Assembly: GCA_032622095.1 (NCBI GenBank)
Contig: CP136061.1
Location: 196,398,935 to 196,462,934 of the forward strand
Direction: 5' to 3'
Source of the DNA: Siphonodentalium dalli
Taxonomy: Eukaryota > Mollusca > Scaphopoda > Gadilida > Siphonodentaliidae
DNA length: 64,000 nt
The translations under genes and the position numbers were made by a program. This document shows, piece after piece, positions 44,737 through 56,641 of the stretch. The notes beneath the pieces are model-generated. The model was not told where the DNA came from and did no database searches. It saw only the letters and a list, made by a program, of their open reading frames with translations. Within the stretch, counting starts at the first letter, position 1. Each line of letters opens with the position of its first letter.

Positions 44737-45599
44737 ATTATATATTTTGGAAGATCTGTGTGTGTGTGTGTCTGTGTGTCTGTCTGTAATCGATGGACTC
44801 AAAAACGGCCGAGCCGATTTCGATGAAACTTGGTATGTTTGGGTATTTTCGGCCGGGGAGTGACATGAGCCTATTAATTTGCCCGTGCGACGTGACATTG
44901 ACCTTGAAATCTGGTAATTTCAAGGTCAAACGCCCGAATATCACGGGATTTCGATGAAACTTAGTTTGTGGGTGTATTTACAGCCGGGGAGTGGCATAAA
45001 CCTATTAGTTTGCCCGTGCGACGTGACCTTGACCTTGAAATCGGGTCATTTCAAGGTCAAACGCCCGAATATCACGGGATTTCGATGAAACTTGGTATGT
45101 GGGGTACTTTCGTATGGAGAGTCTCACAAGCATATTAATTTGCCCGTGCGACGTGACCTTGGCCTTGAAATCTGGTCATTTCAAGGTCTAACGCCCGAAT
45201 ATCACGGGATTTCGATGAAACTTGGTATGTGGGGGTGCTTTCGTATGGGGAGAATCATAAGCATATTCATTTGCCCGTGCGACGTGACATTGACATTGAA
45301 ATCGGGTCAATTCAAGGTCAAATCGCTAATTTTGATGGCATTTCGACGAAATTTTATACATAGGATTACTTTTGTCCACTGGGTGTTTTGGACGGGTCAA
45401 ATCGTGACCCGACCTGACCTTCAAAATGATCAATTCAAGGTCAAATCGGGTAAAACCGGATGGATTTCGACGGGTACTTTTGTCGGGTACTTTTGTTCGG
45501 GCAGTGTTTTGGACAGGTCAAATCGTGACCCCACTTGACCTTGGCCTTCAAAATAGACAATTCAAGGTCAAAGCCCGGACGAAGTCGGGTCACCTTCTA

Positions 45600-45600
<1 letters not shown>
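44734..45600 (+). mobile_element. Non-autonomous Helitron-like element, copy 3
   Basis: Same termini and core as copy 2, with more core units (868 bp against 564 bp). It lies only about 185 bp from copy 2 in the same (AT)n landscape. The difference in unit number is the main difference between the copies. Confidence 0.6.
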
Positions 45601-45641
<41 letters not shown>

Positions 45642-45802
45642 GGTCATAGCGTGACGAGCAAAATGTGATGTTTACACACTTAAGCTCTGGATAAACAATA
45701 CATATCGCATCTGTAGTGGAGTGGCATTGTACTTCATTGTGGATTAAGTCACTCTGGGTTATCTGACTACAAACCATAAACCTGTTACACCATAGCCATT
45801 GG

Positions 45803-46810
45803 TTATTGTAATTTAATGAAAACTCCATACAACTTGCATACAAAATGTTCAGCACTTTCAATTGTTTCAGTGGATATTGCAATTTTACATATACCCGTTA
45901 AGAGTTCACAACATTCCAGGTAAATCTTCCATGCAGATCGTTTAGACACCCCATATATGAACGAAGTTGAATCACACCCCGTTAAAGCATGAAACACAAT
46001 AATATAGTTGAGAGCTTCGCTCGGTATTTGGGTGGCAACATCCCTGATGGGTAAATTTTTAGGGCTTTTGGACATTCCAGCCATCATGAACGCAATCACA
46101 ATCTGCAGGAACTTTGTCTAGGTAACCAAGCAATACCACTAGAACATCGACCTCCCTACTTACCACAATAACTTGTTTCAGATTGCACCCAATGCAGGTA
46201 TCAAGTGAATGAAGGATGCGTCTAGTGTCAGCCTCTTCGTGATTAGACTCTAACCCTTTCAAGTCTGTTCCATCTACCGAACAATCTACCCTGCAAAAAC
46301 AACAGTAACACCTGTTTTCGCTTTGGTAACAAGTTCTCGAGACAAGAAACCATTCAAATCGGACTTGTTGTCATACAACAAAATAAAACTTTTGCAATTT
46401 TGTGGGATGGGAATATCACGATTTGTTATTGTCCTTCGGATCAATGGTACATTGCGACTTCTTCTCGATCTGGTGGCAGTCTTGATAGATTTATCCGAGT
46501 ATCTGTCGAAGACTACATCAATCCAGTCATAGCCTTCGCCCTTCTTCAACACGCACACTGAGAATACATCGGCCCAATCTCCAAATGTGTTGATCTTTTC
46601 CGGTGTACCTATGGCCACAACAAGGGCCTGACCGTCAATGGCAATAACTGCACGGGGAGACGGTGTCAGAGTCTGCATGTTGACTGCCCTGCCGGCAGGA
46701 AGGGCAACTACAAGACGATGTAATACAATGCGATCTGTTTTACAACATGAACCCATGCCTGTTCCAATTGCATTATGCGAGACAAATAAAACACATAGAA
46801 CTGGAAACAA
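45803..46810 (-). pseudogene. Broken copy of a marine-invertebrate gene with 'SNHEEADTR' and 'FHALTGCD' motifs (nuclease-like)
   Basis: Three consecutive minus-strand pieces make one protein family: 46810-46286 (AVIAIDGQALVVA, DWIDVVFDRYSDKSIK, LLYDNKSDLNGFLSREL), 46262-46059 (LESNHEEADTRRILHSLD, VIVVSREVDVLVVLLGYL) and 46099-45803 (NYIIVFHALTGCDSTSF, AWKIYLECCELL). I know this as a multi-copy 'uncharacterized' family in molluscs and other marine animals. The spaced acidic motifs (IDG, VFDRY, HEEAD, VDVL, TGCD) look like a PIN/FEN-like nuclease core, which is inference. Frameshifts near 46275 (a short deletion compared with the + copy) and 46080 break it. Confidence 0.7.
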
Positions 46811-46857
46811 AGCAATGCTTAGTGACGCTCTGATCTAGAAAGTATCTACCTAACAAC

Positions 46858-47690
46858 AATGACACCATCTCCCCATGCAGGTATTGTCATTGACGGTCAG
46901 ACCCTTGTTGTGGCCATGGTAAAGTCCGATTTGAATGGTTTCTTGTCTAGATAATTTGTTACCAAAGCGAAAACAGCAGGTGTTATATACTGTTACTCTT
47001 GCAGGGGGTTCCCCGAATATTTCAGAGTAGATTGTTCTGTAGATGGAACAGCCTTGAAAGGGTTAGAGTCTAATCACAAAGAGGTTGACACTAGATGCAT
47101 CCTTCATTCACTAAAGCCAGCATGGGGTGCAATCTGAAACAAGTTATTGTGGTAAGTAGGGACGTCGATGTTCTAGTGTTATTGCTTGGTTACCTAAACA
47201 AATTCCTGCTTCCAAAGCCCTAAAATTCCCTGCTTCCAAAAGCCCTAAAATTTTACCCATCAGGGATGTAGCCACCCAAATACCGAGCGACGCTCTGAAC
47301 TATATGCTTGCGTTTCATGCTTTAACGGGCGTGATTCAACTTCGTTCATATATGGGGTGTTTAAACGATCCGCATGCAAGATTTACCTGGAATGTTGTGA
47401 ACTCTTAAAGGGTATAGGTAATATTGCAATATCCACTGAAACAATTGAAAGTGCTGAACATTTTGTATGCAAGCTGAATGGAGTTTCCGATGCAAAACTC
47501 AACAATGCAACATTCAGGATGTTCCCTCGGACTGAATCTCATGAAAAGCTTCCACCAACTAGTGACTCATTTCATTACCACTTTTGAGAACAAACTACCA
47601 GGTTTTAGTTTGGAAACAAGCAACCATTCCTGTGCAAACATTACCGGATCCTTCGACAATGGAATGGAGGATATATTTCACTTTCTGCCA
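46858..47690 (+). pseudogene. Second, inverted and internally deleted copy of the same nuclease-like family
   Basis: The + strand repeats the minus copy: GIVIDGQTLVVAM, a jump that removes roughly 250 bp, KSDLNGFLSR, LKGLESNHKEVDTRCILHS, then frame changes and the intact stretch 47357-47587 (SACKIYLECCELLKGIG to LPPTSDSFHYHF), which runs further towards the C-terminus than the other copy. The two copies face each other about 50 bp apart as an inverted duplication. Several stops show it is not functional. Confidence 0.7.
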
Positions 47691-48770
47691 TTTAAGACCG
47701 CAATAAATTATAAAATTCGCGTTTGTTTGTCATTTTTGGGCATAAAGTGGGTTATATGTCAAACATGTTCACTTTAGATTACCACATATGTTCTGTGTAT
47801 ATTGTCTCTTGTCACAATGCGTTCAAAAGTACGGAAATGCATAATATTCAAACGTCTTAGAACAACATATAACAGTAAGCGAAAATCTAGACTTTGTTCT
47901 GATGACGGCCATTTTGAATTGTCATTTTAGGTCAAAAATAATTATTTGTCGAGTTGCCAACATTGTTTTTTTGGAATCAGGTTACAAATTACATTTAGAC
48001 ACAATTGTATATACATTTTGAAGGATACGTTTACAGCATATTTCATTTTCTGCCATTTAAGACCGTAATAATTTATAAAATTCGCGTTTTTTGTCATATT
48101 TTGGGCATAAATGGGGTTAAATGTCAAACATGTTCACTTTAAATTACCACATATGTTCTGTGTATACTTCTTCTTGTTCCAATTCGTTCGAAAGTACGGA
48201 AATACTCAATATTCGAACGTCTTAGAGCAACACATAACAACAAGCGAAAATCTAGACTTTGTTCTGATGGCGGCCATTTTGAATTGTCATTTTAGGTCAG
48301 AAATAATTATTTGTCGAGTTGCCAACATTGTTTTTTTGGAATCAGGTTACAAATTACATTTAGACAAAATTGTCTATACATTTTGAAGGATATGTTTACA
48401 GCATATTTCACTTTCTGCCATTTAAGACCGTAATAATTTATAAAATTCGCGTTTTTTGGTCATTTTTTGGGCATAAATTTGGTTAAATGTCAAACATGTT
48501 CACTTTAAATTACCACATATATTCTGTGTATACGTCTTCTTGTTCCAATTCGTTCGAAAGTACGGAAATACTCAATATTCGAACGTCATAGCGCAACACA
48601 TAACAACAAACGTAAATTTAAACTTTGTTTTGATGGCGGTCATTTTGAATTGCCATTTTTGACCAGAAATAATAATTTGTCAACTTGCCAACATTGGTTT
48701 TTGAAATCAGCATAAAAAATACCTTTAGAAACAATTCTCAAAAGCTTCTGAAAGAAAAATTCCCGCACCT
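47675..48770 (+). repeat. Three tandem copies of a 366-bp unit
   Basis: Units start TTTCACTTTCTGCCATTTAAG at 47675, 48041 (one base different) and 48406. Each includes TGTCAAACATGTTCACTTTA, CGGCCATTTTGAATTGTCAT and TTGCCAACATTG. The first unit begins inside the tail of the nuclease-like pseudogene, so the unit is derived from that gene's 3' end. Confidence 0.85.
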
Positions 48771-50993
48771 TCGTTTCTAGAGGCATTTTTAGATTTTCGA
48801 ACCTGACTATATATTGCATTCAGTGAATTGCAACGATAGATATAATTGCATTTGGAACGCGAATACCGGTAACTGAGTTAAATGTAACTGGTGGAGTATG
48901 AGAAGACATAATAATGCGATCGATATTCGATTGGTCTTTATTGGTCGATGCATGCATGTTCTGCGACGACGATCTGACATGTCTTTCGGTGTATGCAGAA
49001 GCTGCGCTGCATGTATGGGGTGCAAGAACAAATAACAACGATTTCGATCTTCCATACATTTTCATTGTGCGACGACTCTTCGCACAGAACATCATGCATA
49101 GTAACATGAACCAGGCGCGTTATATGCCAATATAAAGTTTATTTATGATCTTCATAATGTAATATACCGGATATATAAGGAAATGAGGGGGCACTCAAAG
49201 GATAAGTCCGTTCATTGACAACTAAACACTAGTTCATGCTGAATGAGCTGTTTATTGGTATAAACAAGCAATACATCTAAACGTGAACAAAATTAAATTG
49301 CCATGAAGGTGGAGGGCAATAACCGCCACAATGGAACGAAGGTATTATCCCTATTCACATAATGTAGTAAACAAGATGCCTTATTTGTTACAATACATAA
49401 ACTCCATGGCAGTTCCACGTGGCAACATGCGCCTACTTCTAATTATGTAGCTTGATCCGATTTGTTCATAATGGATCTGACTGAATGGGCTGGAGTTAGA
49501 TGAAAACTAATATGTGCTAATATGTTTTTAAAACTGATACTATAATGTACATGTATTAACGTATTAACACTGTGATGTAATAAACGCACACTAACCAAGT
49601 GTTATAGGCTTAGTTAACTGTCGGCTATACAAAATATACTCACTGTAATAAAATGGTCCTACATGTATAACATAATAATCAGGTCAGCATGTATAACATA
49701 ATAATCAGGTCAGCAACTCTGATGGCAAATATCTCATCTTCAACTACAAATAAATCCACACCGAATTATTGACTAACCATAACACAAAAGGGAAACTACC
49801 ATGGTGGAAGTATATTTCTCTCTGTTACCGGGCATGACGTCACCGGAAATGCGGCACACACAGACATTGAAATATACTCAAACTATTACTTGTTGCTTTT
49901 TATTTCAATACCAAAAACAAACAAACTAACATGAAATACATCACGAGTATTGTACATGTTTGTTTCCAATGATGATCAGTTACTTGCTGCGCCCATAATT
50001 GTGCACATCTCAGTCTTTACATATACGTTTTCGTACTGTTGCTGACTTCCATTTGTTTTATCCGAATTTTAACGAAATATGTCGTATGGCTATAGTCAGT
50101 TGAGGGGCAAAGACGATTTAAGACAAAATCATTCATTATGTCAGGTTTGGGTAACAAATTTTGGTTTGTCGTGGAGATGGTGAATAGTATCATGGCGCTT
50201 TTGTCCATGCTCATATTATAGTTATGTGGCTACATGTAAATACGATGCTGTAAAAAGATAGTGCATTTATTACCTGTCTGACAAGATGTAAATGGTAGTT
50301 AATTTAAGCATACATTATTTATGAATAGCTGTATACTTTGGTAAAACGCTTTACTGAATCTACATATTCACGCTTATACGAGATTTGACAGAAGTGGTGA
50401 TATAACGAAGATATGGGTTATAATAGTGGTGCTATAGATGTATTTAAATTTCAAACCAAGTATTCAGACAACACAGTTAAATTAAAGTATACGAGCGGAT
50501 CCACCACACTTATAATCTACTTTTTTCCATTGCTAAATCAATAATATAAAGTGGCACGTAGTGGTCAATATCAAATGGCAAATGATACGTACATGTATAC
50601 AGGATATTTTCACGTTCATGGTATCAAAATGCATATGTGGTCCTAATAACCAAATATTCTTCGGGAAAATACTTACCAGAGTAACATGGATTCATTACCT
50701 ATTATGAACTTTTACCGAACGCACTTTATTAATGACCAATACATGATATTTATTCTATATACCTACATGATTGGATAACCAATATCCACGTGTAAGCCTT
50801 TCCTATGTACCTATATTCCGCATATAAGTAACTCATGCATGTTATTAACCTATTCTGATCCCCGAGTTACAACTTAAGCTTGTCGTTGAGAAAGCATCAT
50901 CTTAATTCACACATCGAAATTTCATGTTATCATTGCGTTTGATTTGAGAAATAGAACTTATGCACCCTTTAAGTTGCTTTTGGTTCCTTCCAG
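48771..50993. other. No recognised gene
   Basis: Only short ORFs without family resemblance. A 26-bp direct duplication (TGTATAACATAATAATCAGG plus TCAGCA) lies at about 49664-49715. Confidence 0.35.
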
Positions 50994-51063
50994 ATTGGTT
51001 TCAGGTCAACAAGTATGGGGAGCGGTGCATACATAGCTGTGGACAGTATCACGATTCATCCCG
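50994..51063 (+). CDS. Probable exon: end of a MAM domain
   Basis: An acceptor CCTTCCAG is followed by 70 nt encoding about 23 residues including GSGAYIAVDSITIHP, and then a donor CG|GTAATG. A small residue, then 'IAVDSI', then a short strand is the usual close of a MAM domain (consensus 'G-IAIDDI'). The exon starts in phase 0 and ends in phase 1, which matches the phase-1 start of the MAM exon at 56501. The short length makes this tentative. Confidence 0.4.
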
Positions 51064-52603
51064 GTAATGATTTTGAAATTATATATACGTGTATAGTCAC
51101 TTATACATTCCACACCAAAGAGAGTTTGTATATCGAGTACTTTATGAATGCGATATATAGTATATGCATATTCTAGGCTCATCCCGGGCGGGTACCTTTT
51201 CGTTCACATGCATGGGGCGATGATGTAGATGACGGAAATCATTGTCATTTTGTCAAAAATTACTCTAGCGACGTGATGCACGAATCATGTGTATTCTATT
51301 ATGAGTATCTAGGGATATATACACATAAAGCAAAACTCGATCTTTCTTTAGTTTGCCGGTGTATCATCGTGTCTCGTTTTTGTGCGATCGGTCGTCCGTG
51401 TGGGTTCACACAACAATTATCGTGCATGATTAGCACAATGTGTTTTTCGAGGGTTAAAGTTAATGAACAACGCAGAAACTATCCACGGCATGCAGGGCGT
51501 GGTTATTATTGTATTATGATCTTTGTTAAAGAACAGTAACTCTGAATTCGAATACAGAGTCGCAGTTGCGATCTTTCAGTTATAAGTTCAAAACTTTGTA
51601 ATCGGTATTTCGAGTTTTGTCTCAGCTCTAAGTCGAAATGTCGAATATATTTGAATCTATTCGTTTGAATTTTGTTATTTTCATTTTGTGGTCTAAATGC
51701 ACAGTCATCAAGTTGATTACCACCGGTTTAGAGTGCGGTTACCCAGCATTATGAATCGTTCTTATGGGTACCCATAGTGACAATGTAATGTTTTTCTATA
51801 CATAACTATTGAGCCAATTTGAAATCAATATTGCCCAATAATATCAGCAATTATTCTCCATTATCCGTATCTTGTGATCGGATTTCCGACTACTACAAAC
51901 TTTGTCGGACCAAAACATCGCATAGGTTAAGCAGGATGCCCCATCATGCGGCGACAACTAATGTAACTCATTCGCTCTCAATATACCCATGTCAATTTCC
52001 CATACAGCAAGATGCACACAGTGTTCAAAACACCCAGTTACAACAACATAATTTAATGTTCATCATTTGTGGTTTGTTCTACCACATTAAAATGTTCGTA
52101 ACCACATCAATCATACATGTACAACACATATATGTAGGCTTATTGTCAAGTTAATGCTTTTCATTGTCATTGTCCATCTAATTGATCGAAATTTATATAA
52201 TCATAGGGCATAATATTGTATATCTAAATGTGCACTTATACTGTCTTTGTATATACGGCTTGAAAGGCAAGCAATATCGATGAAAGAGGTCTCATATCCA
52301 CTGGAAAAATCTTTTTGGTCCGTCTCAGTCTGACATGAGATTAATGTAGACATAACTTATTACTCAAGCCTCACTGGTACAAATTAAGTTGCGAATGAGC
52401 ATGCATCATTAATCATTAGACGCACTAATAGATACACATGAATCCAGGTTGATGGAAAATATTGACTTGAAGTATATAGATCAAAATTTAAATGCAGGTC
52501 TTTGTAAGTTGTGGCCGGTCTGAAGATGGTGATCATAGCCTGGGCAATGAAGGCAATGTGTTGAAAATGTGGTAACAGGAAGCGCGATTATTTTGGATAG
52601 CAG
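51064..52603. other. Probable intron sequence, no other feature recognised
   Basis: If the two MAM exons belong to one gene, this is intronic. ORFs of 88 and 111 codons at 51273 and 51819 show no family resemblance. Confidence 0.3.
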
Positions 52604-53988
52604 GTGAATGTAATCTCCCCATACTTCACTGGGATAAGGAACATAATTATATCACCTATCACACCAGGTTGTTCATGCTTCCCATATATACAGCAACTAA
52701 TCGCTCCTACACGAATAGTTAGTGACAACACAAGAAAAGGCAACATATTTGACTTAATACTACTAATGCACGATAGCGATTTAATTTAGTGTACAAATAC
52801 ATTCCGCACACATTCCGCACACACCAAACTGTAGACCATGCCATGAATCCCAACTCTAGCTAACGCCCGTATAGAGATCATATTCCACCAGTACAAAATC
52901 TGGGAACTTTTTGAAGTTTTGACGGGGTGTTAACCTTATAAAGTTGAACAAATAATGCGGGAAATATAGGTTCTAATAATTAGCTGTGTCATAATAATTT
53001 ACTGCACTGTAGATGAAGGTTCCAACTCAAAATCGCATGATTTAAGTGACTTTTGAGCGAATATGCTTTCCTTCTAATTATAGAATTTCTCATTGATAAT
53101 TATTTCATTGTTTATTTCGATATAGTCTCAAACAAGTCAGATAAAAAGTATGAATTCTCGAACTGGGACCACATCGAGGAACAGGTATTAACAGATAGAT
53201 ATATTCCCTGTCTTCTTAGTTCAATGTTATAACGTTCCCTGTCAGAATGGGTCAGAACGTCAAAAAGATCACAAGGTTTGTATTGGTGGAATATGATCTC
53301 TACGGGCGTTAGCCAGAGTAGTGATTCGTGGCATTATATAATCAAACTGGAACCCAACAAGGAACACACAAAACAACGATGCACCACTGTGCATACTACA
53401 GCCCATTGAGAAAACTTCAGACTGTTCACCGCCTCCGAACTATGTGCATTCTACGCAACAAATAACATATAGTATAGATACATGGGTTGTTTAAGCACAA
53501 CGCTCGAAAAAGACACTTCCTCATATATAATAAATATATGCTGGCAAGAAGGTCTCAATAACTTATCCATATGCGTGACATATGATATCGTGAGTGAAAA
53601 AGACACTTAAATTTTCATCAAAGCAGCAAATCTAACGCTGAAATTTTTGGTTATAAAGAAATGGAAATTTATGCGATAAACAAACTCGAAGTTGCCAAAG
53701 AAGAGCATTCCGAGAAAAAATAAGTGCCACTAAACTAGTTGCTAAAGTGCTGTTCTCGTATTATAAAATCATAAGTATGGCTGCCCAACAACGAAGGACA
53801 TTAAACTTGGAGTCATCAAACAATTTGCCGATATCAAAACTAACAAGGCTGTCGGACCAGATAATATTAGCCCCATCATAATTTTTATAATGAAACATCC
53901 TCGTCACGAAATAGCTCCAGTACTAACCCTACTCATTCAAAATATCCTTGATACCGGGTCACTGCAAACAGACTGGACCAAAGAATAA
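52604..53988 (+). pseudogene. LINE ORF2 remnant (endonuclease end and RT start), split by a MITE
   Basis: At 52670-52795 the + frame gives YIQQLIAPTRIVSDNTRKGN then IFDLILLMHDSDLI, like the end of the LINE apurinic-type endonuclease ('PTR...G..LDLILT'). At 53785-53988 it gives IKTNKAVGPDNISPIIIF and LIQNILDTGSLQTDW, the start of a non-LTR RT ('K A.GPD.I.P...L'). The same order and strand indicate one element, interrupted at 52838-53334 by a TIR element and decayed between. Confidence 0.7.
52838..53334. mobile_element. TIR element (MITE-like), about 497 bp, inside the LINE remnant
   Basis: About 58-bp terminal inverted repeats starting ATGCCATGAATCCCAACTCT and containing GCTAACGCCCGTATAGAGAT on the left; the right end is the imperfect reverse complement. 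No ORF inside. Confidence 0.7.
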
Positions 53989-55011
53989 TGCCGACTTAAA
54001 TATCTTTTAATACGGAACTACATGTAATGCATAGTTAACGGATTTGCATTACGTGGGATCATCCGCCGATGACAACATGTTCTAGGATGGTTATTGGTGA
54101 TAACCCGTGTCTAATATATATGGTGGCTCGAAATGCAACAACTCAATACATATAGTTGACCGACCATAACATTATGGTTCAACACTACAACGGCAGTGCG
54201 CATATACACGTAGATCATACGGGAATGAATCAGACTCTCCATTGAGGGCCTCATCTGATTCGAATTTTTATAATTATAGAAACCTTTTTCACTTAGCCCC
54301 AATTTCCCATGCGGATATATGCACGTAATGGAAGCACACGTGGCATTTAGTTTTTCAATTTTCTTTGTTGTTTCAAATCTATAAATCTAATTATACCAGT
54401 TTAACACCGTACTTTATATCGAGAATTAATTTCTGGAACATCATATTATAGTAACGACAGAAACACATAACTGTTTGCGATTCATATATTTTGCAACTGT
54501 CTGGACTAATTGCTATTCTCTGTGCTTGCATAATTATACATGTAACATAATGCATATAGCCGGAGAAGAACAAACTACACTATATGAGAATATGGCAACT
54601 TACATGGCTAACATTGTTTTAGTCGACTAACCACGTTTTAGGTCGACTAACAACGTCCGCTATCCACCATTATATATAATAGCACATCTATAAACTGGAA
54701 ATCTGTGTTTGAGCTTCATTCTGAGCCAATGGAGATTAACTTCCGCGAACTTCGTAACTACAATTGTGGAGAGGACTGCCGACAACTTTTAACTCACTAT
54801 TCAAAATTTGAACATTAAACGGCGAATTTCGGGATCTGACTGTCAGCTTAGATGTGAATATACAAATATTATGGTGCAAAATTTATCTTTTGATTTAAAT
54901 CATACTATGAATGCGGACATACTCACTTCAGCCAATTATTATTTAAATGCAGTTTATCTATGAATAACATGTACACATCACAAATAATGGTACACTATAT
55001 TATCCTATAGT
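53989..55011. other. No recognised gene
   Basis: A direct repeat TTTTAGTCGACTAACCACG/TTTTAGGTCGACTAACAACG lies at 54617-54650. Otherwise nothing supportable. Confidence 0.3.
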
Positions 55012-56306
55012 CCAGGAGATATTGGTAGACCTCTGCACCAAGCAGCTGTAAGCAGGGGTGGGTTTGTCTCGACAATAATGCCCAATGATGTGAATATGAG
55101 GGATTTTCGGTTATTTTCCTAAATCTGCAGCCATTGTGGGCGCCATTTTGGATTTGGGGGGCTTTTATTTGGATACAATATAAGGACAGTTCTTCGACTC
55201 AGTGTTTCCTACTCACAATAGTAAGCAGGTGTGGAGTTGTCATGACAATAACTCTTACTTATGTTAAAATCAGCGATTTTCTGGTGGCCATTTTGGCCGC
55301 CATCTTGGATTTGGGTGAATATTCATCAACTTCAGATATAAGAGGAATCCTAGCTCGAGTATCTCCTATACATATATATGCATGGGTTTTGTTATGATAG
55401 CAATAACATTCATTTATTCGAAACAGACATTGCGTTATTAGCGTCGATTTGGCTTTGACCGGATTATACCGGCATTTGGGAAAACGTGATATCGGACAAA
55501 AATTTCCAGCAAGGAATGTATATTATGATACCCGTGTGTTCGCCAATGACTCTTCTAGACGGTAAATGTATAAAATCGCGTCAATGTGCCAATATTTTCC
55601 CACAGAGACAAACGAAAGGTGGTGAAATATCCGAAAAACAGCAAATTTTCACATTCCGGCGGCCATCTTGGATTTTCGTGTCGGATTTTTGGCTAATTTG
55701 TAAGGATTGTATATTACCATAACGAATTGAACGGAAAACAAGACCGCATGTAACATCATCTATACTATAACGGCGATCAAAGAGACCTAGTGCATATAAA
55801 AAACATGGCCGCCATGATGGACGCCATCTTGTCTGGAGTCTCTGCGGCCACTTTTTTTGTTCTTGTTAACAACCGAAAACATTAGAGGAGACATTAACCT
55901 CTTCGCTGCTATGACGTCCGTATCTATTACGGACGTAAAAGTGCACGCCGTGTGCTATATGGTCCGTAGGTACTACGGACCTACTTCAACACACTATAAG
56001 TAGGCCATTATACATAAATGGAACTCAGAGATTAGTGCATCGGAATAACTGTATCTCGACGTTTCAAACAATGTATGATGTTCCACGATTGTGATCGATA
56101 ATAGCCTTTCAGCTGAGTCACTTTTATGGTTCTTTTGACATTCCCGCTATATTTTCCCATTGGAAAATGGCAATAACGTCAACAGCCCAGCACACGACGT
56201 CAGAACGTCATTTAGCAGCGAAGAGGTTAAGAAAGAAAACTAGTGGGGTGAAGTTGAGTCCTGGGGGGGGGGGGGGGGGTTGCAGAGGTCTACCAATATC
56301 TCCTGG
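55012..56306. mobile_element. 1.3-kb element with perfect 26-bp terminal inverted repeats
   Basis: The left end CCAGGAGATATTGGTAGACC then TCTGCA (55012-55037) is exactly inverted at 56281-56306. The interior carries repeated TTTTGGCCGCCATCTTGGAT-type words and no transposase ORF, so it is a non-autonomous DNA transposon candidate. A further MITE is nested in its right part, and a poly(G) run borders the right repeat. Confidence 0.7.
55898..56227. mobile_element. piggyBac-like MITE flanked by TTAA
   Basis: The ends CCTCTTCGCTGCT(AT)GACGT and the inverted ACGTCATTTAGCAGCGAAGAGG are flanked on both sides by TTAA (55894-55897 and 56228-56231), the target site of piggyBac transposons. Inside are two short palindromes, GACGTCCGTA...TACGGACGT and GGTCCGTAGG...TACGGACC. 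No ORF. Confidence 0.75.
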
Positions 56307-56500
56307 ATTAATAAGTATACTCATTATCTAAATATATTATGTTATATGGTTTATTCTGAAATTGTACGAGGCTATGTATATATTTAGAAAATAATGTTTA
56401 CAAAAATTGTGGGCACTTGTGTTCCTATACAATAATGCATCATGTTTCCCAGATCATATACTCGCGTAAAACTCATATTTTTCATATTCATTTCTTTCAG

Positions 56501-56641
56501 TACAGCACAACTGCACGTTCGACAGTCTACCCAAGTTCTGTTCGTGGCACAACGTTGTCGGCGATGACTTCGATTGGTCCCGTGGAAGCTATTGGACGCC
56601 AACTAGGTATAGCACGGGACCTTCAGGGGACCACACATCAG
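56501..56641 (+). CDS. MAM-domain exon (first part of the domain)
   Basis: Acceptor TTTCTTTCAG, 141 nt, then donor G|GTGCGT; phase 1 at both ends. It encodes the start of a MAM domain: NCTFDSLPKFCSW, DDFDWSRGSYWTP, STGPSGDHTS. This is the canonical 'C-FE-..-CgW-..-DDFDW-R-....TGP..DHT' signature, with the two conserved cysteines. MAM domains are extracellular adhesion modules of receptors and proteases. The next exon was not found in the window, so the gene may be long-introned or truncated. Confidence 0.8.
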
